From: Clostridiales bacterium
GTDB taxonomy: Bacteria > Bacillota > Clostridia > Lachnospirales > WQUN01
Assembly (NCBI GenBank): GCA_031269415.1
Contig: JAISZF010000268.1
Location: forward strand, 1-16,909
Length of the DNA: 16,909 nucleotides
Direction of reading: 5' to 3'
The notes under the pieces were generated by a model. The model saw only the letters and a list, made by a program, of their open reading frames with translations, was not told the origin of the DNA and did not search any database. The translations under genes and the position numbers were made by a program. How positions within the stretch are numbered: the first letter of the stretch is position 1; each line of letters begins with the position of its first letter. Positions 7,767 through 15,314 of the stretch are shown here, one piece after another.

Positions 7767-8669
7767 TTCTCCCCCGCCATCCACAATCATTTCCAAAGCG
7801 GCCGGCAGCAGCTCAAAGCTGACCGGCCCTTCTCTTTGCCCTATATTGCCGTCCAGGCACATTTTAGCCGCGCCCTTGTATTCCACGTCCGCGTGACCGC
7901 ATTCAATGAAATGAACCTCTTTTAAAAACGTATGCCTGCCGAGCAGCACGAATGGGAAGAATACCAGTATCTTAAGCCTCGGCATACGATCCACCAGGCA
8001 GAGCGTCAATTTACCGTCGTCCACGCGCGCGCCGGGGGCGATTAGAAATCCGCCGCCGTATTGTCCGCCGTTGCACGCGGCGATAAGGGTAAATCTACCC
8101 TGTGTCCGCTTGCCGTCTACTGTTACGTCGGCGTCAAACGGCTTATACGTAAAAATGCTCGCGACCATGGCAATGATATACGAGAACGAACCGAAAACCA
8201 GCTTGAGTTTTGAAGCCAAATCAGCCACATCCGCGTCCAAGCCCATATTGCCGATATTCAGCGCGTAACCGCCGTTAACCGCTATCATGTCAACCGCTTG
8301 GCGTTTGCCGGAAAACAGCGTTTCGAGGCATCGTTTGGTTCTTTCCTCGACAGACCTGAATTTACGCATGTCAAAAAAATTACTCATAAAGTCGTTCCCG
8401 TTGCCTAGCGGAATACACGCCATAGGAACGTTCGCGCCGGCTAATCCCGAAGCGGTTTCCAAAATAGTGCCGTCACCCCCGATCGCGACGACCGCCCGCG
8501 CTTCCGTGTCCGCGGCGGCCGCCTTCGCCAATTCCTCCGCGTGGCCCGGATATTCCGTCTTAATCAGCGAGTACCTCAGCCCGCGTTCGTTCATCGCGGA
8601 CTCAATAAATGGCAGAGCCCGCTCCGCGCTGCCTTTCCCCGCGGCGGGATTCCATATAAAGTAATACAT
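7728..8669 (-). CDS. Diacylglycerol kinase-family lipid kinase (YegS/DagK type)
   Basis: A 313-residue soluble kinase of the DAGK_cat superfamily, phosphorylating diacylglycerol or a related lipid or sphingoid substrate with ATP at the inner membrane face. Visible motifs are NPAAGKG (7-13), the nucleotide-binding GGDGT (64-68), PLGNGNDF (87-94), and the C-terminal domain residues NGGQYGGGF and LCLDGN. The ATG at 8669 has AGGAAGG upstream. It starts 23 bases after the stop of the second exporter subunit and is the last gene of that operon. The stop (7728-7730) lies inside ecfT, giving a 39-base tail-to-tail overlap. The exact lipid substrate cannot be told from sequence. Confidence 0.9.
   Translation of the reverse strand: MYYFIWNPAAGKGSAERALPFIESAMNERGLRYSLIKTEYPGHAEELAKAAAADTEARAVVAIGGDGTILETASGLAGANVPMACIPLGNGNDFMSNFFDMRKFRSVEERTKRCLETLFSGKRQAVDMIAVNGGYALNIGNMGLDADVADLASKLKLVFGSFSYIIAMVASIFTYKPFDADVTVDGKRTQGRFTLIAACNGGQYGGGFLIAPGARVDDGKLTLCLVDRMPRLKILVFFPFVLLGRHTFLKEVHFIECGHADVEYKGAAKMCLDGNIGQREGPVSFELLPAALEMIVDGGGELNKVKRKYPGGI
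7800..7839 (+). terminator. Hairpin inside the lipid kinase gene, possible ecfT terminator
   Basis: GGCCGGCAGC (7800-7809) pairs with GCTG-A-CCGGCC (7818-7828, one bulged A) around an 8-base loop. It begins 34 bases after the ecfT stop and is followed on the plus strand by CTTCTCTTTG, a pyrimidine-rich but imperfect T tract. It lies within the coding sequence of the opposing gene, so codon constraints rather than termination may explain it. Confidence 0.35.
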
Positions 8670-8692
8670 GCCAGCCCTTCCTCATAAACGCC

Positions 8693-10579
8693 TTATTCCG
8701 CGAAAGCCCCGGTATACAACTGGTAGTACTTCCCTTTCATCGCCAGGAGTGATTCGTGATCTCCCCGTTCGATAATCTCGCCGTGCTCCATAACCATTAT
8801 GGCTTGCGCATTCTGAACGGTAGACAGACGGTGCGCGATCACAAACACGGTGCGCCCTTCCATTAAGCTGTCCATACCCTTTTGGACTATAACTTCGGTA
8901 CGGGTGTCTATGCTGGACGTAGCCTCGTCCAATATCATAACCGGCGGATCAGCGACCGCCGCGCGCGCGATGGACAGCAACTGCCTCTGCCCCTGTGACA
9001 GAGCGCCGCCGTCACCCTCAATCACGGTACTGTATCCCTCGGGCAGACGTGTAATAAAATCATGCGCGTTTGCCAGTTTAGCGGCACGTATAACATCCTC
9101 ATCCGTCGCCGTCAGTTTGCCGTAACGGATATTCTCCATTACTGTTCCGGTAAAGAGATTGGTATCCTGCAGCACGACGCCCAATGAGCGCCGCAGATCG
9201 CTTTTCTTGATTTTATTGATGTTTATATTGTCGAAGCGGATCTTTCCGTCGGCTATGTCATAAAACCTGTTTATAAGATTGGTTATGGTAGTTTTGCCCG
9301 CGCCGGTAGCGCCGACGAACGCGATCTTCTGGCCGGGTTTGGCGTATATGGTTATATTGCGCAGAACCGGCTTGTTTTCTTCGTAGGCGAAATCCACGTC
9401 GAATAGGCGCACATCGCCTTTGACCTCCGTATAGGTCAGGCTTCCGTCCTGATGCGGATGCTTCCATGCCCACAGGCCGGTATGTTCCGCGCATTCAACG
9501 ATATTACCGCCTTCAAGCCTCGCGTTGACCAGCGTTACATAACCCTCGTCCGCTTCCCTCGGCTCGTCCAGCAGATTTAATATCCGTTCCGCGCCGGCCA
9601 GCGCCATAATAACCGCGTTTACCTGCATGGAAATTTGCGCTATCGGCTGGGAAAAACTTCTGGACAGGGATAGAAACGCGCCAATAGCGCCTATGGTTAC
9701 GCCTCCGAAGTTGAAAATAGCCATAGCGCCGCCGATCAGCGCGATAAGCACATACTGGATATTTCCTATATTGCCCATAATCGGCATCAGTATATTCGCG
9801 TACCGGTTAGCCTCCGCCGCGTGTTCGAAGAGTTCGTCGTTTTTGGCGTCAAATTCCCGAACCGCCGCCTTTTCATGGTTGAAAACCTTCACAACCTTCT
9901 GCCCGTTTATCATTTCCTCAATAAAGCCGTTGACATTGCCCAATGTCCCCTGCTGTTTAATAAAATGAACCGCGGATCGCCCGCCGATAGCCTTTGTGAC
10001 AAACAGCATAATAGCCACGCAGGCAAATACCAAAAAGGTCATCGGCAGGCTGATCGCGAACATAGCGAATATTACGGATATAATCATGACCAGCGACGCG
10101 AACGCCTGAGGAATGCTCATGGAGATCATCTGCCGGAGGGTATCCGTGTCGTTGGTGTAACGGCTCATAACATCGCCGAACGCGTTCCTGTCAAAATATT
10201 TTGCCGGCAGATACTGCATGTGAGAAAACATGTCGTCCCTGATCCGCTTTAACACATCCTGGGATATTGTAACCATAAAACGGTTATAAAACAGCGTTGA
10301 GGCAATGCCCGCGGCGTATACGGCGCCCATCGTCCCTATTGCCCTCAGAAGCCCGGAAAAATCAGGACGATCCGAAAGCAGCAGCGGTGCTATATAATCG
10401 TCAATAAGGGTTTTAATAAACGCCGCGCTGGCCACATTCGCCACGGAGCTGATTACTATAAAAATAAGCACGCATACAAACAGCGGCTTATGCTTTCCGG
10501 AAATAAACTTGAAGAGCCGCAAAGCCGTTTTACCGCTTATTCTGACTGACGGAGGACGTCTCTTATCCGGCTTGGTCAA
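8693..10579 (-). CDS. Heterodimeric ABC exporter, subunit with complete catalytic glutamate
   Basis: A 628-residue half transporter with six transmembrane helices (~30-330) followed by an ATP-binding domain (~390-628). It has Walker A GATGAGKT (423-430), signature LSQGQ (527-531, second Gly replaced by Gln), Walker B MILDE (Glu552) and switch His583. A ~50-residue insertion with WAWKHPH sits between the two domains. The start is placed at TTG 10579: AAAGGAGG stands 8 bases upstream, whereas the longer ATG start at 10651 would overlap the preceding gene by 89 bases. With this start the overlap is 17 bases. It pairs with the subunit at 10563-12305. By analogy with LmrCD, BmrCD and TM287/288 it is likely a lipid or multidrug exporter; the substrate is unknown. 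Confidence 0.92.
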   Translation of the reverse strand: MTKPDKRRPPSVRISGKTALRLFKFISGKHKPLFVCVLIFIVISSVANVASAAFIKTLIDDYIAPLLLSDRPDFSGLLRAIGTMGAVYAAGIASTLFYNRFMVTISQDVLKRIRDDMFSHMQYLPAKYFDRNAFGDVMSRYTNDTDTLRQMISMSIPQAFASLVMIISVIFAMFAISLPMTFLVFACVAIMLFVTKAIGGRSAVHFIKQQGTLGNVNGFIEEMINGQKVVKVFNHEKAAVREFDAKNDELFEHAAEANRYANILMPIMGNIGNIQYVLIALIGGAMAIFNFGGVTIGAIGAFLSLSRSFSQPIAQISMQVNAVIMALAGAERILNLLDEPREADEGYVTLVNARLEGGNIVECAEHTGLWAWKHPHQDGSLTYTEVKGDVRLFDVDFAYEENKPVLRNITIYAKPGQKIAFVGATGAGKTTITNLINRFYDIADGKIRFDNININKIKKSDLRRSLGVVLQDTNLFTGTVMENIRYGKLTATDEDVIRAAKLANAHDFITRLPEGYSTVIEGDGGALSQGQRQLLSIARAAVADPPVMILDEATSSIDTRTEVIVQKGMDSLMEGRTVFVIAHRLSTVQNAQAIMVMEHGEIIERGDHESLLAMKGKYYQLYTGAFAE

Positions 10580-12305
10580 AGTCGCCGCCTCCTTTTGTCT
10601 GTGAATTATATACTTCCCGATAGATAGGATCGTTTCGCGACAGTTCGTCATGTGTGCCGACCGCGTGAATCCCGCCGGCGTCCATAACGACTATCTTGTC
10701 CGCGTCCTGAACGGAAGCCACCCGCTGCGCTATAATCAGTTTCGTTGTCCGCGGGATCTCCTCGCGGAAGGCTTTGCGTATCAGCGCGTCCGTGCGTGTG
10801 TCCACCGCGCTGGTCGAATCGTCGAGGATAAGGATCTTGGGCTTTTTCAGCAGCGCGCGCGCTATGCACAGGCGCTGTTTCTGCCCGCCGGATACATTGG
10901 CCCCGCCCTGCTCGATATATGTGTCGTATTTATCAGGGAACCCCTGAATAAACTCGTCCGCCTGAGCCAGCTTACAGACGCGGATCAGTTCCTCGTCCGT
11001 GGCGTCGGGGTTTCCCCACCGCAGGTTTTCTTTGATGGTGCCGGAAAACAGCACGTTCTTTTGCAGCACTACCGCGACTTCATCACGAAGGGTTTCAATA
11101 TCTATATCGCGCACATCCGAGCCGCCGATCAGTATGGAACCGGATGTGGCGTCGTACAGCCTGGGGATCAGTTGAACCAAAGTCGTTTTTGAACTGCCGG
11201 TGCCGCCCAAAATGCCGACTGTTTCGCCGGACCGTATCTCCAGATTCACTCCGCTTAAGCAGAGTTTACCGCCGTTGCCGGCGTAGCTGAAATTCACGTC
11301 TTTGAATTCAATGGAGCCGTCCCTCACCGCGCGCAATGGTTCGGGCGCGTTGGCAAGATCGGATATTTCGTTCAGCACTTCCACGATACGTTCGGCGGAA
11401 GCCCTGGAGATGATCAGCATAACAAACACCATGGACAGCATCATCAGGCTCATCAATATCTGCATGGAGTATGTGAACATGCTCATTAATTCGCCTGTGG
11501 TCAGCGTCCGGCTGACAATCAGCCGCGCGCCTATCCACGCTATCAGCAGCAGACAGCAGTACATGCAAAATTGCATTAACGGCGCGTTAAACGCCAAGCG
11601 TTTCTCAGCGCGGGTGAAATCCGCGAAGATCTCTCCCGAAATCCCCTTGAACTTATCCTCCTCAAACTCTTCGCGCACATAGCTTTTGACCACGCGGATA
11701 CCGCGAAGGTTTTCCTGCACCACCTTGTTCAGACGGTCGTATGTCTTGAAAACCCTGACGAATATGGGATGCACGCTGCTCATTATATAAAACAGCCCCA
11801 AAGCCAGCACGGGTAACGCGCCCAGGAATATCATGGATAACGGCGGGCTTAAACTGAACGCCATGAAAAAAGAGAGGATAAGCATGACAGGAGCGCGCAC
11901 CGCCATACGGATTATCATCTGAAACGCGTTTTGAACGTTCATGACATCCGTGGTCAGCCTTGTAACCAGACTGGATGTCGAGAATTTGTCTATATTCGAA
12001 AAGCTGAATGTCTGGATATTATAATACATGTCGCGCCGCAGGTTCCGGGCGAACCCCGCGGACGCCTTCGCCGCGCACGCGCCGCTCCCCGCGCCGATCA
12101 GCATAGCCGCGAACGCCGCCGCCAGCAATATAAGGCCGGTTCGCCAGACATACCCCATATCGCCGGCGTTAATGCCCGAGTCTATTAAACCCGCCATCAG
12201 CAGCGGTATAAGGGTTTCCATTACAACCTCGCCAATCATTAAAAGCGGCGCGAGCAGAGTAACCGTTTTGTATTGCCGGACGCTTTTCGCCAGCCTCTTT
12301 ATCAT
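10563..12305 (-). CDS. Heterodimeric ABC exporter, subunit with degenerate ATP site
   Basis: A 580-residue half transporter with transmembrane helices ~15-300 and an ATP-binding domain ~330-580. The start KTVTLLAPLLMIGEVVMETLI is split here: APLLMIGEVVMETLIP is typical of YheI/LmrC-like subunits. The nucleotide site departs from consensus: Walker A GGTGSSKT (367-374, Ser for the usual Gly before Lys), Walker B ILILDD (Asp496 for the catalytic Glu) and Gln527 for the switch His in IIAQR. The signature VSGGQ (471-475) is normal. This is the pattern of the non-hydrolysing composite site in heterodimeric exporters, completed by LSQGQ in the partner. The ATG at 12305 follows AGGAGGG. It is transcribed with the partner and lipid kinase downstream. 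Confidence 0.93.
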   Translation of the reverse strand: MIKRLAKSVRQYKTVTLLAPLLMIGEVVMETLIPLLMAGLIDSGINAGDMGYVWRTGLILLAAAFAAMLIGAGSGACAAKASAGFARNLRRDMYYNIQTFSFSNIDKFSTSSLVTRLTTDVMNVQNAFQMIIRMAVRAPVMLILSFFMAFSLSPPLSMIFLGALPVLALGLFYIMSSVHPIFVRVFKTYDRLNKVVQENLRGIRVVKSYVREEFEEDKFKGISGEIFADFTRAEKRLAFNAPLMQFCMYCCLLLIAWIGARLIVSRTLTTGELMSMFTYSMQILMSLMMLSMVFVMLIISRASAERIVEVLNEISDLANAPEPLRAVRDGSIEFKDVNFSYAGNGGKLCLSGVNLEIRSGETVGILGGTGSSKTTLVQLIPRLYDATSGSILIGGSDVRDIDIETLRDEVAVVLQKNVLFSGTIKENLRWGNPDATDEELIRVCKLAQADEFIQGFPDKYDTYIEQGGANVSGGQKQRLCIARALLKKPKILILDDSTSAVDTRTDALIRKAFREEIPRTTKLIIAQRVASVQDADKIVVMDAGGIHAVGTHDELSRNDPIYREVYNSQTKGGGDFDQAG

Positions 12306-12358
12306 TTAACCCTCCTCTGTGTATCCCCGCTCGTTATTCCCAGCTACACCAACTTGTA

Positions 12359-12850
12359 TTAGGCTTCGTATATATCGTTCCGCAAAAGCAGAAGTGATTT
12401 TACCCGCCCAATGGCGTCCATAACTCTAAGATTCCCGAACACGCTCGCCCGCAGCAGCGCGCGGAGCCTTTTGAATTTATTCATATCAGAAAGATCCTGA
12501 CGTAACTTTTGATCGAAGAGCTTCTCTTTGTATTCCCGCACGATAGTTTCGCTAGGGTTAGTGATTGCCAACCCCTTTTTTCCATCCACAATAACGGCGT
12601 CCCCCGGTTGTATGCCGCATAGTGCGTCAGGACAACCGATGACCGCCGCTATCCCCATCGACCGAGCCATTATGGCGGTGTGACCGGTTCGGCCTCCCGT
12701 ACTCGTCACAAATCCGACCACTTTCTTGCTTTTCATCTGCGCCACTTGACTGGGGGTAAGCTCGCGCGCGATTATAACCGTGTCACTCGGGATAGCAGAT
12801 AACTGTTGTTGGTTATCTGTTTTTTGATCGGATATAATATTATACTCTAA
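12359..12850 (-). pseudogene. PtsI (PTS enzyme I) fragment: PEP-utiliser mobile phosphohistidine domain
   Basis: The open frame spans 163 codons but has no convincing start; the first ATG is at 12745 with no ribosome binding site. From about 12796 the translation matches the swivelling phosphohistidine domain of enzyme I: IPSDTVIIARELTPSQVAQM, then GGRTGHTAIMAR with the phosphorylatable His, then GDAVIVDGKKG and NPSE. Enzyme I should have a ~200-residue HPr-binding domain before this and a ~300-residue PEP-binding barrel after it. Both are missing, and the last ~50 residues no longer resemble the family well. The start of the frame overlaps a consensus promoter and a hairpin. It is most likely a decayed fragment; a free-standing small phospho-carrier domain is possible but unlikely without a translation signal. 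Confidence 0.65.
12796..12825 (+). terminator. Perfect 8-bp palindromic hairpin followed by six T
   Basis: CAGATAAC (12796-12803) and GTTATCTG (12812-12819) are perfect inverted repeats around TGTTGTTG, followed on the plus strand by TTTTTT (12820-12825). This has the shape of a plus-strand terminator although no plus-strand gene ends here. On the minus strand it lies in the leader just downstream of the promoter at 12850-12879. The stem is AT-rich and therefore weak. Confidence 0.45.
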
Positions 12851-12879
12851 TTATATTAGTACTCAAGCGTTTATGTCAA
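12850..12879 (-). promoter_or_regulatory. Consensus sigma-A promoter for the exporter-lipid kinase operon
   Basis: A perfect TTGACA (12879-12874) and perfect TATAAT (12855-12850) are separated by 18 bases on the minus strand. A second TATAAT occurs at 12844-12839. The expected transcript start is near 12843, inside the PtsI-like frame, and would continue into the two ABC exporter genes and the lipid kinase. It lies 45 bases beyond the stop of the Wzt-like gene. Confidence 0.8.
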
Positions 12880-12923
12880 TACGTGGGGAGGCACTGAGGC
12901 GGTGGAATGTCCGAAACAGGTCA

Positions 12924-14195
12924 TTAAGCATCATCCGAAACCACACTCCACTTACGTGAAAGCCGGGCTATTCCAACCCCTCTATCTTCGGATATAATCT
13001 CAAATCGCGTATAATTTGTATGGTAATCCATCACACGTCCATTATTGTCCGAGACGGCGACCTGCAATACGTATCTTCCCGACACAAGGGGCAGTTTCTC
13101 AAACTCAACCTCTATGTATCCGCTTTCCCCCACATCCGTGAAATTCAAATTATCCAATTGGGTATTGGATCCGGAAACGTTAACGCCTTCCATGGTGTGT
13201 ATGGCATACCCAAAAACATACCCTTCCACAGGCTTATTAACCTTATAATGAATATCCAGGGCTACAGACTCGTCAGGCAAAAAGACAGTTCTGGAAACGC
13301 CGTCACCGTTTTTCATGTCAACGCCAGTTATCTCAACATGACGCGGACCGAAACGTTTAACAGCCTTGGAAGACGTATCCATGGGTTCGTCGGGGTCTTG
13401 TTCGGTGTTTTCGGGCTGACTCTTCGCTTCCTCCGGGGCTTGCTCTCTCGCGGCTGCCTGAGCGAAATGTTTATCGCTCATAAAAGCAAGGTAACGCCGG
13501 ACGACGTCCGAAGGATTACCGCTTGCCTCAACCACCCCGTCATTGATCCACAACGCCTGTGTGCAAAACTTCTCAATAGTCCCCATATCATGCGTCACAA
13601 TAACACTGGTAACCCCGGCGGCCTTAAGCTCCCTAAGCTTCTCAAAGCACTTAGCCTGAAAGTTAGCGTCCCCAACAGCCAATATCTCATCAATCAACAG
13701 CACGTCCGCGTCCACATTAATAGCCACGGAAAACGCCAGACGCATATACATCCCCGACGAATACGTCCTGACAGGGCTGTCTATATATTCCCCCAATTCG
13801 GAAAAATCAATTATATCCTTAACCCGCATGTTTATCTCCGCCCTGTTAAGCCCAAAGATCGCGGCGTTGGTATAGATATTCTCACGCCCGCTCATATGCG
13901 GGTGAAAACCCGCGCCTAACTCAATAAGGCTTGAAACCCGTCCGTCAATTTCAATACTGCCGCTGTCCGGGTACATAATGCGTGTCATCAGTTTAAGCAA
14001 GGTACTCTTCCCGCAGCCGTTCTCGCCGATAAGCCCGATAGACTCTCCGCGCTCCGCTTGAAAGCTGATTCCGTTAAGCACATGATGCTCGCCGAAATTA
14101 TACCTCTTCGTAAACAGCAGCCTTTCTTTCAAACTGGAGCCTTTATCATGATATATCTTAAACTTTTTGCGAACATCATTCACACGGATTACCAT
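12924..14195 (-). CDS. wzt: Polysaccharide ABC transporter ATP-binding protein, Wzt type
   Basis: The ATPase that powers export of a lipid-linked cell-surface polysaccharide through the Wzm-like permease encoded upstream. It has 423 residues. The nucleotide-binding domain (~1-240) has Walker A GENGCGKS (57-64), the RfbB/TagH-type region SSLIELGAGFHPHMSGREN, signature YSSGM (145-149), Walker B VLLIDE (Glu170) and His202. A charged linker (~245-278, Glu/Pro/Gln-rich) leads to a C-terminal beta-sandwich (~280-420) resembling the Wzt carbohydrate-binding domain, which reads the modified end of the glycan in O-antigen systems. The ATG at 14195 follows GGAGGTGA. No clear terminator follows the stop at 12924. 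Confidence 0.92.
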   Translation of the reverse strand: MVIRVNDVRKKFKIYHDKGSSLKERLLFTKRYNFGEHHVLNGISFQAERGESIGLIGENGCGKSTLLKLMTRIMYPDSGSIEIDGRVSSLIELGAGFHPHMSGRENIYTNAAIFGLNRAEINMRVKDIIDFSELGEYIDSPVRTYSSGMYMRLAFSVAINVDADVLLIDEILAVGDANFQAKCFEKLRELKAAGVTSVIVTHDMGTIEKFCTQALWINDGVVEASGNPSDVVRRYLAFMSDKHFAQAAAREQAPEEAKSQPENTEQDPDEPMDTSSKAVKRFGPRHVEITGVDMKNGDGVSRTVFLPDESVALDIHYKVNKPVEGYVFGYAIHTMEGVNVSGSNTQLDNLNFTDVGESGYIEVEFEKLPLVSGRYVLQVAVSDNNGRVMDYHTNYTRFEIISEDRGVGIARLSRKWSVVSDDA

Positions 14196-14252
14196 CAGCT
14201 CACCTCCGCGAACCCGCGATTCAAATTATATCCAGCGGTCTGATACATCACT

Positions 14253-14365
14253 TTAGCATCCGTAAATTCTAATATCTTTTTCCCCCCATTTCGCATATTT
14301 GTGCAGCATCAGCTTTTCAAGCTCTGGTAGTATTCATAACAATTGGCATAGGAAACCTCAACCAT
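14253..14365 (-). pseudogene. Possible small frameshifted gene remnant between permease and ATPase
   Basis: Not a recognised family. An 18-codon frame opening at ATG 14365 (MVEVSYANCYEYYQ) runs into a stop at 14309, while an overlapping frame (14333-14253) continues as ELEKLMLHKYAKWGEKD and stops at 14253. One frameshift around 14320 would join them into a ~37-residue piece with a natural amino-acid mix. It fills most of the 188 bases between the Wzm-like and Wzt-like genes. It has no ribosome binding site and could be chance. Confidence 0.25.
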
Positions 14366-14383
14366 CGTGGGCGGGAAGGAACC

Positions 14384-15160
14384 CTACAACTCCTCGGCGA
14401 AACCGCGCTTTAACCGTCCGAACAGCAGAAATCCGAACACAATCACCAGGATCCCGAAAAAAAATGCCATGGTCAGTGTCTGCATTGTGGGTGCCTGCGC
14501 GTTATATAAAATATCACGATAAGCGGTAATAACAGGCGTCATGGGGTTTAGCATGAATATTGGCCGCGCTTGTTCCGGAACCAGATCTATGGAATAAAGC
14601 ACCGGGCTTAAAAACTGCCACGCCATAGCGACAATGCCCAATATATGCTGTAAGTCACGGAAATACACAGTTACCGCCGAAGAGATAAACGCGATGCCCA
14701 GCCCGATAAGATACTCGACAGCCATAACAGGCAGCAGATACGGCCAGACGGCAAAATTAACCGGAATGCCGGAGATGAACACGACTAGGAACACAACGAT
14801 GAAACACAGCAGCATATTCACAAAACAACTGGTTACATACGCGATGGGCAATACCTCGCGCGGAAAATATATCTTCGTGACCATCGACGAATCGCCCACA
14901 ATAGACATAGACCCGCCGGTCAGGCATGAACTCATGAAGATCCACGGAATAAGGGCGACAAACAAAAAAAGGTAATACTTATCAATACCTGAACGCATTA
15001 CAAACGAAAACACGATATTATAAACAAGAAGCTGCAGCAAAGGATTTACGAACGTCCAAAGAAAACCCAGCGCCGTGCCCAAATACCTGCCCCTTAAATC
15101 TTTCCGCACCAAAGTAAAGATCATTTCCCTGTAGTCGTAGATTTCTTTTAGTATTTTCAA
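14384..15160 (-). CDS. wzm: Polysaccharide ABC-2 exporter permease, Wzm/TagG type
   Basis: The membrane half of an ABC-2 polysaccharide exporter, 258 residues with six hydrophobic segments. The N-terminal amphipathic stretch has RKDLRGRYLGTALGFLWTF and PLLQLLVY, typical of the RfbA/TagG/Wzm family; the later VTVYFRDLQHI and LNPMTPVITAYRDILY are also characteristic. The start is TTG at 15160, with GGGTGATC 4 bases upstream; no in-frame ATG nearby gives the full family N-terminus. It works with the Wzt-like ATPase 188 bases downstream to flip an undecaprenyl-linked glycan outward. Upstream lies decayed mobile DNA rather than the expected sugar-biosynthesis gene. Confidence 0.92.
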   Translation of the reverse strand: MKILKEIYDYREMIFTLVRKDLRGRYLGTALGFLWTFVNPLLQLLVYNIVFSFVMRSGIDKYYLFLFVALIPWIFMSSCLTGGSMSIVGDSSMVTKIYFPREVLPIAYVTSCFVNMLLCFIVVFLVVFISGIPVNFAVWPYLLPVMAVEYLIGLGIAFISSAVTVYFRDLQHILGIVAMAWQFLSPVLYSIDLVPEQARPIFMLNPMTPVITAYRDILYNAQAPTMQTLTMAFFFGILVIVFGFLLFGRLKRGFAEEL

Positions 15161-15164
15161 TTGA

Positions 15165-15257
15165 TCACCCGGTTATCATATCTTCAACCGCCTTAATAAG
15201 TTGTTTATCAACACAATGCGTAATACAGGCATATGCGAGTACATTAGTAATCTGCCG
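15165..15257 (-). pseudogene. C-terminal fragment of an unidentified gene just before wzm
   Basis: An open stretch of 30 codons with no start, bounded upstream by a stop at 15258-15260. The translation (ending QLIKAVEDMITG) stops at 15165, only 4 bases before the wzm start, and its last codons contain the wzm ribosome binding site. This spacing is typical of two co-translated genes, so it may be the surviving end of a gene that once preceded wzm. The family is not recognised, and the short length makes chance possible. Confidence 0.35.
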
Positions 15258-15314
15258 TTATAAAAAATATAGGAAAACATAGTAATCCTAAGTTTTCTTT
15301 AAAGTTCAACGCAA

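Noticed and set aside
10650..11192. 180-codon plus-strand frame opposite the first exporter subunit
   Set aside because: Antisense shadow of the conserved ATP-binding domain; no start signal.
13020..13919. 299-codon open frame on the plus strand
   Set aside because: It lies entirely antisense to the well-supported Wzt-like gene, has no ribosome binding site and its translation resembles no family; it is a shadow frame.
15161..15314. TnpB or guide-RNA remnant downstream of the IS607-type TnpA
   Set aside because: TnpB often follows TnpA in IS607 elements, but no zinc-finger or RuvC-like motif is visible in these 150 bases.
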